Shown here: positions 11,332 through 22,964 of the stretch, piece by piece | Position numbering within the stretch: the stretch's first letter is position 1 | How the letters are laid out: each line of letters opens with the position of its first letter | Origin: Aspergillus flavus | Taxonomy: Eukaryota; Ascomycota; Eurotiomycetes; Eurotiales; Aspergillaceae | Direction of reading: 5' to 3' | DNA length: 64,000 nucleotides | NCBI RefSeq assembly: GCF_009017415.1 | Contig: NC_092409.1 | Span: 5,208,001 to 5,272,000 of the forward strand | Notes under the pieces: model-generated | Database searches by the model: none | Told to the model about the DNA's origin: nothing | What the model saw: the letters and a program-made list of their open reading frames with translations, nothing else | Translations under genes and position numbers: made by a program

Positions 11332-11505
11332 AAGCTAGATAGTCCAAATTAGAATTTCGGAGTTCGCAACTACCCTGCAGCTTTTTGCTAGCCTGATAAT
11401 ATAATACAAGGAGGCTTCTTCTAATCATTGCATGGTATTTATTGAAAAGTTGCAGGCGAATAAAGAGGCAATATAAAGGACAAGATTGTGACAAGTTGGA
11501 GTGGC

Positions 11506-12027
11506 TTAGAAGATCCGTTTTTCCAGCTGTTCGATTTATTAGACCTCTCTCGACACGTTCAATGGGACCTGAGTATGTATCATACCTTCCATGGGTTGCT
11601 GAGCTCGAATCCCTTCGGGGCTTCGGCGTTGCCCGATTGACCTCTCAAAGTTCCTGTGATTCTCAAATCCCGCTCCATCACTGTCGGATAGTTGACTAGT
11701 CGTTAGCATCCAGTCCGTTCGACTGTTGAAACGGGGAGGGTAGTCAATTGATGGGTAAGTCACATACTTTGCTGAGCGGGTGTTAGCCGACCTGGTTAGA
11801 TCACATCCTATAGGATTGGGAGGTACGTACTCTGTCCCACAGATCCCGGTTCCAGCGGGCCTTCTTTCCCTCGTTTCCAAGCCACTTGACAGCAGTAAGA
11901 CCAGCGCCGGTCACGCCAAACATCTGTTATAGCATCATCAGTGGGTCGATCGAAGTTACTGAGAAAACGCTTGACGTACGCCGACGATGATCCCATAGGG
12001 GATCAGAGCCTCAAAAGGAACACCCAT
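11506..12027 (-). CDS. NDUFA1: NADH:ubiquinone oxidoreductase MWFE (NDUFA1)-like subunit, with a 4-nt microexon
   Basis: Five exons, 11980-12027, 11831-11923, 11768-11771, 11586-11680 and 11506-11526, give 86 residues. The N-terminus (MGVPFEALIPYGIIVG, then MFGVTGAGLTAVKWLGN) forms one membrane helix. The middle matches the family pattern WDRQMMERDLRITG, and the protein ends in NPWKLEKRIF. This is a small accessory subunit of mitochondrial complex I with one transmembrane segment. The third exon is just CAAA. It is needed because joining exon 2 directly to exon 4 meets TGA at once, while CAAA restores Gln-Met before MERD. Both flanking introns have good donors (GTACGT, GTATGT), GCTAAC branch points and CAG acceptors. 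The family call rests on pattern and length. The gene is divergent from the MYST acetyltransferase gene. Confidence 0.8.
11768..11771 (-). other. 4-nt microexon (CAAA on the minus strand)
   Basis: The four bases lie between a 59-nt intron (11772-11830) and an 87-nt intron (11681-11767). Minus-strand context is CTCAG, then CAAA, then GTATGT. Each intron has its own GCTAAC branch-point match. Frame and conserved protein sequence both require it. Confidence 0.75.
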
Positions 12028-12684
12028 GCTGTGCGATTGAAATAACGAACAAGGCGAGAGCTAAGAGAGGAATGAGGATTGACCAACAAAGCCGAGGGGA
12101 AGTCGTCGTTTCTTGTGGCCGCGGGAATCCGCCGACGTCGAGGTCTGGAGGTTGGCCTAAAGCGGCTTAGCGTGGGACCGGGGTTCCAGCCGGCTGAGTC
12201 AGCTGCGGCCATCAACCTCACGGGCTGGAGAAGGGGCGAGAGGCCGCAGCTGAGTGCTCTGAATGCTGGATAGGCCTTCGGACGGTGTATCCGCTGCTGA
12301 TCTACGCGTTGGGCTCTGCTCTATTTGACGTCTCTGACCTGTTGGTCTGTGCGGTATGGTTTCCATTGCGTCCTTCTACGCGCTGTTTGTCCTTATCGGA
12401 GTCGTCCGTTCAGCTCCTTAACTGACTGTCGCTTCGGTTGCGCTGTGTTCAGGGGTCATCGCTTGCGCTACCATATAGATACTCTTAAGCTCGCTATTTG
12501 TTTCGATCATCTGTATCCAAGGTCGTTCGTTTCTGTTCCCGATGCCTATTACGTGCAGCGCCAGATGATTGTCTACTCTTGCGGCGAATGAATAGCCTCA
12601 AACCCCAGGCTATCTTTGTTCACGAACCTTCTTACTGGAGACAAGCAGGAGCTGCTCAAACTGGCGACCGCAGTGACATACACC
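12028..12684. promoter_or_regulatory. Divergent promoter: MWFE-like and MYST genes
   Basis: This 657-base region lies between two divergent starts. It is not notably AT-rich, and no TATA box stands out. An ATG at 12616 is in frame with the MYST gene but has no conserved content, so I treat it as leader. Confidence 0.5.
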
Positions 12685-15600
12685 ATGACGGCAACTGCGC
12701 CGCCGGCTGACGATGATACCGAAATGAGACTACCCCCGGATCTGGTTGACAGCGATCAGGATGCGGAGGGAGAGGAGGAGACGGATTTGTATCAGATGGA
12801 TCAACAGCTCCAGGATGCTGTACATAGGGCATATTCGGGAGAGGTTGCAGAAGAAAGCAACAGTGCTAGCCGCGAGGACGATAGAGATGCGGAGGGGGAG
12901 CCGGATTCTGATCTGGACTCTAACGGCGAAAATGATGAGACTGAGCCGGTGGGAGCTGTGAAGTTACCGAAGGGGAAATCTTCCTTGGATAACGAGGATG
13001 CGGCCGACGCAGAAGGTGACGCAGCTTTCGAGAACCAAAGTGACAGCGACCAGGACGCATCCGGCTCTAGTTCAAGCAGCCGGGGATCCGATGAGGAGGA
13101 TGACGATGAGGAGTGGGATGGTGAGAGTAATGACCATGACGATGCAGAAGTGGATAACAACACGGTGCGCGGTAACTGCATGTAAGTTACCCTCTATTTA
13201 ATTACCCCAGCTTCCTCCCTATTGCATGCTTGATATTATTCGTCAGTTTGATATGCTAACATAATGAATAGATTTTGTGGTCAAGATGAAGATCACGATC
13301 CGAGTGAGGACTTTGAGGAGTATCTGACATGCACAGTTTGTGGCGATCACTGTATGTGGATTTGCGGCCCCATTAAAACATGGCGTAGCCACCCCCAAAA
13401 CTCTCGGCGATCGTTACTGACTCGGCGACCCGACAGCTCACCGGCAATGTGCCCGCGAACAAAGTGCATTAAATGATGCCGAAGGTATGCCTAGTGTCTT
13501 AAGTTAACTTGTTTATAGACATTGAGACTGACCCAGTCTAGATGCCAGCACATGGAGATGTCCTACATGCGTTCGGGAAAAACTGGAACCAAACGCTGAG
13601 GGCAATAATTCGTCCCATCGAAGGCTCGGCCCGAAGAACATGCAAAAAGAGCTCTTGCCAGCACACACTGGAGAGGAAGGCTCTGGCTTTCACTCAATTT
13701 TCAATACAGTGGATATTGATGATGATAACTTATTGAACAGCTCGCGATCGCTACGAAAAAGGAAAACCTTGTCAGCAGATGTACAGGAACATACACCCGT
13801 GCTTCGAAAACGGCAGAGACAGACATCATTACGGTCCGAGCGGGCTGAGTCGAGAGACCATTTGGGCGATGCTTCAGACGCCCTATCTCCGGTACGAACT
13901 CGTTCTCGCCGTGTGCGGGGAGGGGAAAAGGAAAATTGCCGCGTGGTATTAAGGCAGTTTGGAAGGCTTATGTTAGCTTTTCGACTCAACGAGACCAAGC
14001 TATCTAAAATCCTCGGTTCTCGCAGTCGGTCACAGCACAGAGGTCGAAGAACCCCTAAGCCGCCTCCAGTGGCACATGAACCTCCAGCACATTTTGCCCC
14101 TATTGTCCCCGTGTCATATGTGTCTCCTTTCTATTCTTTCAACGATCGCGAGATGGACGAATCTAAATCCAAACCGTACGGTGGCATTCTGTCAGAAGCA
14201 GACGCTGACACCACCAAGACTCTTCCGACACAGCCTGACCGTGAGAGGTTCGAAGTAGCGCGACAAAAGGCTGAAGAAGAGTGGCAAAGACGAGTCATGG
14301 AAGCCGAGAGCGGCGGAGAGCCTGTACAGCATGCAGCACAGAAGGTCTCGGGTCCACCGTCCAGGATAAAGTACATCAACTTTGGTGGCTATGAGATTGA
14401 GACCTGGTACGCGGCGCCTTATCCAGAAGAATACAGCCGTAACCGTGTGCTTTACATCTGTGAGTTTTGCTTAAAGTACATGAACTCGGATTATGTCGCA
14501 TGGCGCCACAAACTCAAGTGCCCGGCAAAGCATCCTCCTGGAGATGAAATTTACCGCGACGGCTCGATTTCAATCTTCGAAGTCGACGGAAGAAAGAACC
14601 CGGTATACTGCCAGAATCTCTGCCTGCTTGCAAAACTGTTTCTCGGTTCAAAGACCCTATATTACGACGTCGAGCCGTTTCTTTTCTACATCATGACCGA
14701 ATTTGACGACTTGGGCTGCCATTTCGTTGGCTATTTTAGCAAAGAAAAACGGCCCAGCTCCGCAAATAACGTTTCCTGTATCCTTACTCTGCCTATTCAT
14801 CAGCGAAAAGGCTATGGTAACCTTCTCATCGACTTCTCATACCTACTCACGCGCATCGAAGGGAAAACGGGGTCTCCCGAGAAGCCGCTTTCGGATATGG
14901 GTTTAGTGTCTTATCGGAATTACTGGAGGCTTATTCTGTCATACCAACTTCATAAGCAGAAGACGCCACTTAGCATCGTGGAGCTTTCGGAGCGGACAGG
15001 CATGACAGCGGACGACATTGTTTCTGGCCTTGAAGCTTTGCGTGCACTTGTCAGAGATCCAGTGACGAAGACTTATGCATTACGACTTGACTACAAATAC
15101 TTCGAAGAATGCATACAGAGCTGGGAAAGTAAAGGCTACGTTCAGCTTAATCCCGATGCTCTTGTGTGGACGCCCTACATAATGGGTCGAAGCAACCAGT
15201 CACAGTTCGATAGGGCTCCGTTACATGCAGTTGCCCCACGGGAGGGTTTAGAAGACGAGGAGGTCGAGGACGTGAAGGATTCTGGAAACGAGGAAGAGCA
15301 ACAACTTTCAGAAAGTCTGGGCAAAGTCAATGGAGATGATAACCCTCAACCGACCATTAATGGTGCTGCGCAAGCTGTGTCCGGGGAACTTTCAGCTGAA
15401 CCTGCCGGACCTCCTTCGACTGAACTTTTGACTAATGGTTCTGGCCTTCATCGCACACAACTAGCTGCAGACTCCAAATCCACAGAATCAAACCCAGTCC
15501 AAGATATACCAGCCTGGCGATTTGAGGTTTATCCTCCTGTTCAGGCGCCTGTTGTCAAACGACGCCCAGGTCGTCCCTTTGGCAGCAAGACCACATACAA

Positions 15601-16165
15601 CAAGGTAGCTGTCACTCCGACAACTGCTCGCACTAGTGGTCGTAACACACCTAGAAGATCATCTGCACTAGCCTCTATGACCCCTACTGCAAATGCATCT
15701 AGCGTCCGGCGCGGTCGAAGTGCAAAGTTACTAGACTCTCCTGCAGTTGAATCAACTGGCACTGAGGCCAACGGTGTCGAAAATGATGGCCAGCTGCCAG
15801 ATCATGAGGGTGACAAGGGCGGGGAACAAGACCCAGCTCAGCCTGATGGATTATCGGAGACAGATGTCCAAAATAACCACACGGGAGATCATGACGCGCC
15901 GGGTCAACTTAATGGTATCAACGGGGTGGAAACCGTGGACACAGAGCTTCATGTTACAGAACAAGTGACGCCTACCAAAGAAGTAAGTGCTGAGAATACA
16001 GCCAAACTTACTAGATCCGTGAATCGAAAGGCGGTGGTAGAAAAGTTCGAATTCGTTATTCCGGCAGAAGATCACGGTACTACGAACCATAATGCGGTGG
16101 TGGAAGAGCACACAGATGGGCCTAACGGGGTGGATAAAGATGGTGATGCGATCATGGAGACATGA
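12685..16165 (+). CDS. sas3: MYST-family histone acetyltransferase with N-terminal PHD finger (Sas3/Mst2 class)
   Basis: Exons 12685-13181, 13272-13351, 13437-13484 and 13542-16165 give 1082 residues. An acidic Asp/Glu/Ser-rich N-terminus (1-160) leads into a PHD-type finger assembled from four exons: NCIFCGQD, CTVCGDHSHRQC and WRCPTC (about 164-218). The MYST domain has a C2HC finger (CEFC, HKLKC, about 516-537), the acetyl-CoA loop HQRKGYGNLL (about 625) and the likely catalytic glutamate in SPEKPLSD (about 655). The tail holds an AT-hook-like KRRPGRPFG and low-complexity sequence. No chromodomain is seen, which argues against Esa1. The Sas3/Mst2 class acetylates histone H3 within a NuA3-type complex; its PHD finger probably reads histone tails. 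The start at 12685 has CACC before ATG. Confidence 0.9.
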
Positions 16166-16937
16166 TTTCCGAACAAACCTGGAAGAATGCCTTAATTGGC
16201 GAAGCATTTAAACGAGGCGTTATCTTGTGGCTTTGCAGGGGACATTTTTGCGTTCTATTTCTATCCCTCGAAGGGATAAATTTCATGACTTGGCACTTTA
16301 TCTTTCTGTTTGCGCTGTTTTACAAAGCAAGGAGTGGGCAAGGAATTTGGAGTTCTGGCTATTATTCGATGCACTGTTATCACGAATTGCGCTCTGATTC
16401 TCCGACCTTGTGGGTTCCCTCAGCGATTTTCTGCTTCCCTCGTCTTCGTTCTTGTCATGAGTGAAAATGGTTGTTTTCTTTTTTTTTTCCCCTACGGTCT
16501 TAGTCTAGAGGACTTGTTCTCTCTCTTTTCTGCCTTTTCAATTCTCCCTTCCACTTAATGTAATCCAGGACTGAATTATGGTGTCAGCGCATACACGTCC
16601 CCGATTGCGCACCATTGTATTAAGCATGACCAATATCCACTTTGCGAGCATAGTTCCGGAGAGAGAGTACATGAAAGAGCCGCTTTCGTCATCATATTTT
16701 TGCTGCCCAATGTCTTAGAACCCTTGCACTTACGTAGTTACATGATACAATCCAAAACCCTGAGTCACCTCATCTACTCAGTAATAGGTCATGTTTACAG
16801 ACTTAGATGCGCGATAAACAGAAACCCGAACCCAGACGTGGTTTGCGGATGACATTTAGGTTTCAGATGAACACGTGAGTTGAGACGGAAAAAACAAAAA
16901 GTAATGGTGACGCAGAGGAGTCATCGCCTCTGTGCCT

Positions 16938-16986
16938 CTTTTTTTATTTTATTTTATTTATTTATTTATTTATTTTTTTTAATTTT
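16938..16986. repeat. TTTA/T-rich microsatellite
   Basis: A T run is followed by TTTTA and TTTA units and another T run, about 49 bases in all. It is a simple-sequence tract in the spacer downstream of the MYST gene. Confidence 0.85.
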
Positions 16987-18818
16987 GGTTTCACCTAAGT
17001 ATTACAGAATACATATTGAATCAATGATATGTGGATGCCCTTGCAGCTTTATGAACTGCAATTAGCGTCTGCTGACAGTGTAATCCTGGTCGATGAGTGG
17101 GTGCTATATGGTTGTGGATGTATCGATTGTGCTAGTGATGCATCTTATCGTCACAGTCGGAATTACGCCTCTCGTCACGAAAGGGACGACGTACTAGTGG
17201 ATAGGGTGTGGAGGATCACATCCATGCTGGATTACATTATAAGTTAGGTTGCATTCTCTATTACATGGGGAAAAGGCTGGAACGAACTAGATCGACTAGC
17301 CGCAGATACGAAAACCGGGAAATGAGGTGGTGTTAGAGATCGCGATGCATGCAGTAGTACAGCTAGATACTGTATTAATGGGGGGAAGATTGGAGGGAAG
17401 GTTTGGTCAGATCGGGGGGCCAGTGTACTGACCGACTATGTATGTCCGTAGATAGTCCGTAAGGTGTGGATGTATGCAGGTACGGACTTGAATGTGATTA
17501 GTGGAGCCACGATGAAGCAATGGTTGATAATAGTAAGGAAGCGAGATCAGATGTGGCGCTCTTGGAATGCACAGTATGTATCCGCACATCTGTATGTATG
17601 TACTATGTACATCCTCTGTGGCGGAGTTCCCCTGTGCATATGGGAATAGCAATTATGAATCCTTCTGCCCCAGGGGACTCCGTTTTTGGTCTTATGCACA
17701 AGAGATATGTGCTTTGCCTGTTTTGGGTGTGTTTGAGATTTGGAATTCTGGATGCTTCGTCTTTCCTCGGCGGTTCTGGAGTATCTAGCGGTCAAGGTAG
17801 CAGATTAAATGGAAATTAGATGCCGGAAAAATTCCTGCAGTGAGTAGGTATTATTGATCATTCAGATGAGAGATCGTATGCCCAAGTCATTGTTTGTGGA
17901 GAAAGAGTTGTGAGCAAATAGGGTTGGACCAAGAGAAAGTAATAGGATCGTCTTTTGTTCTGCTTTTCCCTCTAAAGAAAAAGAAAGAAAGAGAGAATAG
18001 GAAAAGGATAAAGGACCAAAGAAGACGATTATTGTTGGGCGTCTGCCAAAGTGGTACGAAGATCGATCGCCGCGTACTGAATATGATCTGTCAAGAAGAT
18101 TCCTCCTTTGCGTTCAATGTAATCATTGGCTTTCTTTCTTTTTTCTTGTTTTGACTTTTTTGAATGGAAGGCGACAAATAACAGAGGCTTTCTTTTTCTT
18201 TTTCTTTTTCCTTTTTTCGCTCAGGAGTTTCACTCGATGTGGATCCCCCGTTCAATCTCCATGAATAGATACGCACACACACACCCACACAACTTCCAGA
18301 AGCCGAGGTTGTAACACGGAAAATACAATTGAAGCTCAATTGTTCAAGGTTGCTGGAAACCGAGGACTTTCTGGCCCCTTTTCATGTGTAGGACAATATT
18401 TAGGACTGCTGTGACGAAGGATATTATTTTTCATTGGCGTACTTTTAGACCAATCCTTTTGGGGCGTTAGGGAGCTGTCAGCAGGATCGGCATGGATTCC
18501 AAGGCCCCTAAACTCAGAATATCGCCCGAAAACTTGTATACCCATGGATCTGGAATTTTCATACCCGGAACCCATCCCCAGGTCGGGGATAAGCATATCT
18601 GTAGCGTAGAATAAGCGCCTGCGAAAGTCTGGTTCGTGATGGGGATGCCCGACGGACCGCTGCTGCCAGTCGTTCTGAAGGAAATCGTTACAAGTATTGA
18701 ACACAAAGGGCAACCGCTAAGGCCCGCGAACACTTCATCGTGCATCTTGTTGACCCCCACCAAGCCATGTACGGAGACAAAAAGAGGTGGTCCAATATAA
18801 AGACAGTGAACACAGAAA

Positions 18819-18848
18819 AAAAAAAAAAGAAAAAAAAAAAAAGAGAAA
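18819..18848. repeat. A-rich homopolymer tract
   Basis: Two runs of about a dozen A bases are separated by a single G. A similar A-rich tract follows at 19801-19842. These are simple sequence inside the gene-free region upstream of vosA. Confidence 0.85.
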
Positions 18849-21800
18849 AACTTTTTTTTCCCCTCTTCTCTACTCCTCACCTCAATAACGTACTTCTGGT
18901 TTCTTTGCGTCCTCCTTAATTCTTTTATACCCCTCTCCCTTGAAAAACAACCCTCTTCTCTGATTTGAGCATTGATGGCCGTGGCAGTAAGATAATCTAT
19001 GTTTCTCTCGACAACTCCACAATTCGCTTCGTTTGGCAGACCCTAAGCAAAGTGGGTTCCCGGTGTTGTGTACGATTGACAGGTACTTTCAGCATCCCGT
19101 TGATCAGCAAAGAACCCGGCATCGTCTTCTTGACTGAGCGACTCCAACTTTGTTAGCCACCAAAACGTGGCATTACTTGAATGTGACGATGCAGGAGAAT
19201 TTCTTTGGCTTGTTGCAATCGTGGTAACGCCCGGAGACTTGCTGACAGACCTCCGGGATGGCGTCGATCGAACCTAGCAAATAAGCATGAAAATCATGAT
19301 TGATCCATGTCGCTCGCCTTTAATTTTCTTTTTTGGTATCACAATCTTTCTCCCTTTCACATAAGTTTAGTCACTAGCACCGGCGCCAATGACTCAATTT
19401 TCTGGCCAACACCAGCCACCCAGAAACCCCTCCTCATTTCTTATTTCTGGCATCTTTAGAAGGATGAGAATTGAAACTTCTGCTCGAATGCAGGTATTGA
19501 TCTGTACGATAGAAAAACTTTATGGGCGTGAGTCGTCCATCTCTCGGCCCTTACGAATTCGGATCCTGGTCCATGGAACCCTTGCGTGGCTATTGCTAAT
19601 AGCTGGCCCTTCGTCGCTCACTTTCTTGCTGATCCTACTAATGCAATCGCTTTCCTGCTGATGTTCCTTAATTTCTGCGCAATGGCGCATCACCGCATTA
19701 TCGATATGGCCAAGAGCACCATTGAAAAAAAGAAGAATGATGGCGATACTTCTTGAGGCCGTCGCCGAATGTTTGCTTGTTTGAAGGGGGGAAGGAAAGA
19801 AGAAAAAAAAAAAAAAAAGAAAAAAGAAAAGAAAAGAAAAGGATTGGCGAGTTTCTGATGCTAGTAGCTTTGCAGCTGATGCGGCAAGATGCAGATGCCA
19901 CCTATTAAGTTCCATGGTTAGTATGCGTCGGAGACGCAGCGCAGCACATCTGGAAGCAAGGCCAAACCCGCGACAAGAAAAAGAAAGCGTAATCCTCAGC
20001 TGCGGCTTTACACGAGTGCAGATCAGGGATCTTCACATCTTGCATGGGAGGCAGCGTAGTCCATCAAGACGGTCAACGTTACTTAAAGTAAGGCGAGCTT
20101 TTTGTTGCTGAAATTCGCCTAGACCAGAGAGGAAAATCAATTGCCCTTGGGGATCCCATCAGCAAAGGCAGATCGTGCAGGGCTAGGCACCTTTATGCTG
20201 CATCAGGCGAATAACCCGGGCTCTGATGGACTGGCAATTTTAGGTCCTATATCTAGGGACGTCCAATCATCCTCGCAGCTCAACGGTCTGGATGTGTGGG
20301 GGACCCGCGGACTCTGCGACCTGCATGTCAGGACACAGGGAATGTGATGCATCCACCAAGCTAGATCATTAAATATGCAGCAACTAATAGAGCTGAAATT
20401 GAAGCCCGATTTTCCTCCACAACCGCACGTTGAAAAGAGGCCCACTCCCACAGCCTCGTCCTGGAATTGTTGCGAGCCGCGTTGTATGCGAACCATCATC
20501 CTTCGGGGTAACGTTGTTATTGACGGTCAGTTTCGTCTTTTCCTTTCCTAAGGTTTCTCGAAGAAAAGAAAAAAAGCCTTTCAACCTTGGGGAGCCCGAT
20601 ATTGAGGGAAAGGTCTTTCGAAGAGAATCTCACTCATCGCACAAAACGGTGGAAACAGCTGTATTAACGGGAATAAGAGGAAAGGGCGAATCGGCTGCGG
20701 GACTGATAGTAGTCTTCTCGTGAGGAAGGAAAGAAACAGCACATTTGTGGTATCTCGTGACACAACTCACGTTATCCATCACGTCGAGCAGTTGCTGCGC
20801 TATCGGCCACCCCGAGCTTTCCCATCGACGAACAATACACTGCGACTTCCGCTAAGAAGGTATTTCCAAACAGGAGAATTAAAAAAGAAATGTTTCGTGT
20901 CAGAATCTGGTTTATTAATGATCCTTTAAAAGTCAAACCAACGGACATTGAGTGGGCCTGAGGAGCCCTGGAATCCTCTCTCTTGACCGTCGCTCCTCCC
21001 TCGGATCGCTCTGCTTGAAACACGGATCCAAACGTGGATGACATAAGACCTAGGTTGGTTGCTATCCGGTCATTGTCTTGCATTGATATGACATTAATTG
21101 TTATTTGGCAAAATTGACGCTAATTTTAGTCGTCAGGGGAACGTGACATTCGTATTTGAAAGCTAAACACTAAGAGGAGGAAAAGGTGCCCAAGCAAAAA
21201 AAAGCGATCTACGGATGAAAGTCTTATACCCGGCACGCGAACGGGCAGCCAGAGTTTAAGTACCGTGCAGGGCCGATCTCGAAGACGCAGAATAAAAGAC
21301 CAGACTCTGACTGGAATGCTTAGGCGCGTGCACCGACCACCAAAAGAATCTTGCCCTATCGTCAAAAATTGAATCGGAGACCCTGCGTGGCGCCCAGATA
21401 CGGGTCAGATCACCTGCATAGCCGGCACCATCTCCGCTCGCACGAGGCCAAACCGTTGCGGCTGTGGGTTGGGGTTTGCTCGGGGAAGCGAGTGTTGGGC
21501 TGCCGCAAACGCGGCGGACTTCATGCTTAGCCCAATCAGTCGTTGATCGAATCGCCCTAGGCGAGGTAGACTTTGGACTTGCGCAGGTGGCCGAACTGAA
21601 GCTCGCCTTTGATTGCCCTGTTCTTATCATTTAAGAACTTGCAAATGTGCGCATCATCTCTATGCCGCTACGGTTCCTGTCGGATCGTCGAGACTGATAC
21701 ACACCTTAGCCCGCCTTCTCAACCGTGGTCGACCCTTCCTCTGGCAGTAACACCGCTTGGGACTTGACGGCCGAAAGGTGGCCGGTGCTGTTCTTTGCTT

Positions 21801-22473
21801 TGGTACAGCTCCACCACTCACATTTGTCTGGTTGTCTTCTGATTCCAGTCTATTAAATTTTTACCCTAAAACTTTTTTTCTGTCCCCTCTTTATTTTACC
21901 TTCATTAATTTGTGTGTGTGTGTGTGCGTCAGAGGCCTGTCAGGACCCAAGAGGCGACTTTTGTTGACCCATCGTTCAGCTACGGTCTATCAATTAGGCG
22001 GTGCTCAATCCCGCGCCACTCGCTGCTCGCCTTAGGTTTTTTTTTGATTTTTTTTTTAGTCATTTCTATATTTGTACTTTTTCTTTTTCTTCCTTGCTTA
22101 ATTTTTTTTTTTTTTCAACATCAAGATCAACGTCTATTGGATGATCTAAACAGCACGGTCGGAGAGCAGTTTTTTCACTGATATTTTTCGTTTTTTTCCT
22201 CCTCGAAGGGTGACTTTGAAAAGGTTGCATTTCATCATCTGATCCGCTTCGAAGACCAGAAGAGGAAAATTAAAGAAAGGGAAAGGGAAAGGAAAAAAAA
22301 AAGTATAAAAAAAGGGTGCTTCAATTGCAAAAGGCAGCAAAAAAGTGGAGTGAGAAGAAGAGAGAAGATAGACAGAAAGAGAAGTGAGAGAGCTCTCAAG
22401 TTTGGTTGTTTGCCCTCCACCTGCCCGAGTTAAGGTTTGTCTGGAACCGTGCTCGGTTGGCTCTTGCCGCTTG

Positions 22474-22699
22474 CATTCTGACGACACCATCATCTTTTCC
22501 AACCTCTGCGCCGTTTTCGTAACCAGTTCCTCAATCTCGCAAGAGCAATTGTCGTTTCAGCTGCTGCAACAAGAGGCAACGTCGATTGACTCCCACTCTG
22601 GTCTCCACTCCGGGCCTGTTAGGTTCTAGTCGAAGCTCTAACGACTAGCTAATCATACCGTGGTGTCCATCATTAACCACCATCGCCCTCCCCCATTCC
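22474..22699 (+). promoter_or_regulatory. Two CATTCY (AbaA-type) sites upstream of vosA
   Basis: CATTCT at 22474-22479 and CATTCC at 22694-22699 match CATTCY, the element bound by the TEA/ATTS regulator AbaA. AbaA activates vosA during conidiation in A. nidulans. The motif is short, so function is inferred from the gene context. Confidence 0.35.
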
Positions 22700-22964
22700 C
22701 CTCTAACCCCCCCACTGTGTATCATTCGTGCTTCGTCGAACCACAAGTTTCCGGCTTGAGGTTCGAGAGTCCCGTGGCTTTTTTTTTTTTTGCCTTGTTG
22801 TAAAACCACAGGATCTCTCTCTCTGCCTTTTCCTTCAACTTGTCTTCCCCTGAGTATCCCACTCTTTCATTCGTGGTTCCCTGCAATCTTCTCAACGGGT
22901 ATCCCGATCTGGATCCTTTGGCTCTTTCTCCTTTTTGGTTCGTCTTGTTCGATATCTCGCCTTT

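Larger units (their letters stand above)
16166..22964. other. 6.8-kb region without supported genes upstream of vosA
   Basis: Frames on both strands were read and none shows conserved protein content or a believable splice chain. The region holds several simple tracts, a (TG)n run near 21912, and a strongly pyrimidine-rich last kilobase with long T runs. The last part is probably the vosA leader. CATTCY motifs that fit AbaA binding lie at 22474-22479 and 22694-22699. A regulatory region, a long untranslated leader or a noncoding transcript are all possible. Confidence 0.55.

Noticed and set aside
12616..12684. Upstream in-frame ATG of the MYST gene
   Set aside because: The 23 extra residues show no conservation pattern, and the ATG at 12685 has a better context.
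18336..18880. Minus-strand frames of 125-137 codons in the vosA upstream region
   Set aside because: One begins in an A/T homopolymer tract that yields Phe/Lys runs. Neither has conserved content.
21256..21630. 124-codon minus-strand frame in the vosA upstream region
   Set aside because: Composition is close to random translation of a GC-richer patch. There is no motif and no promoter or splice context.
22735..22775. tRNA B-box-like GGTTCGAGAGTCC
   Set aside because: No matching A box, acceptor stem or cloverleaf could be built around it.
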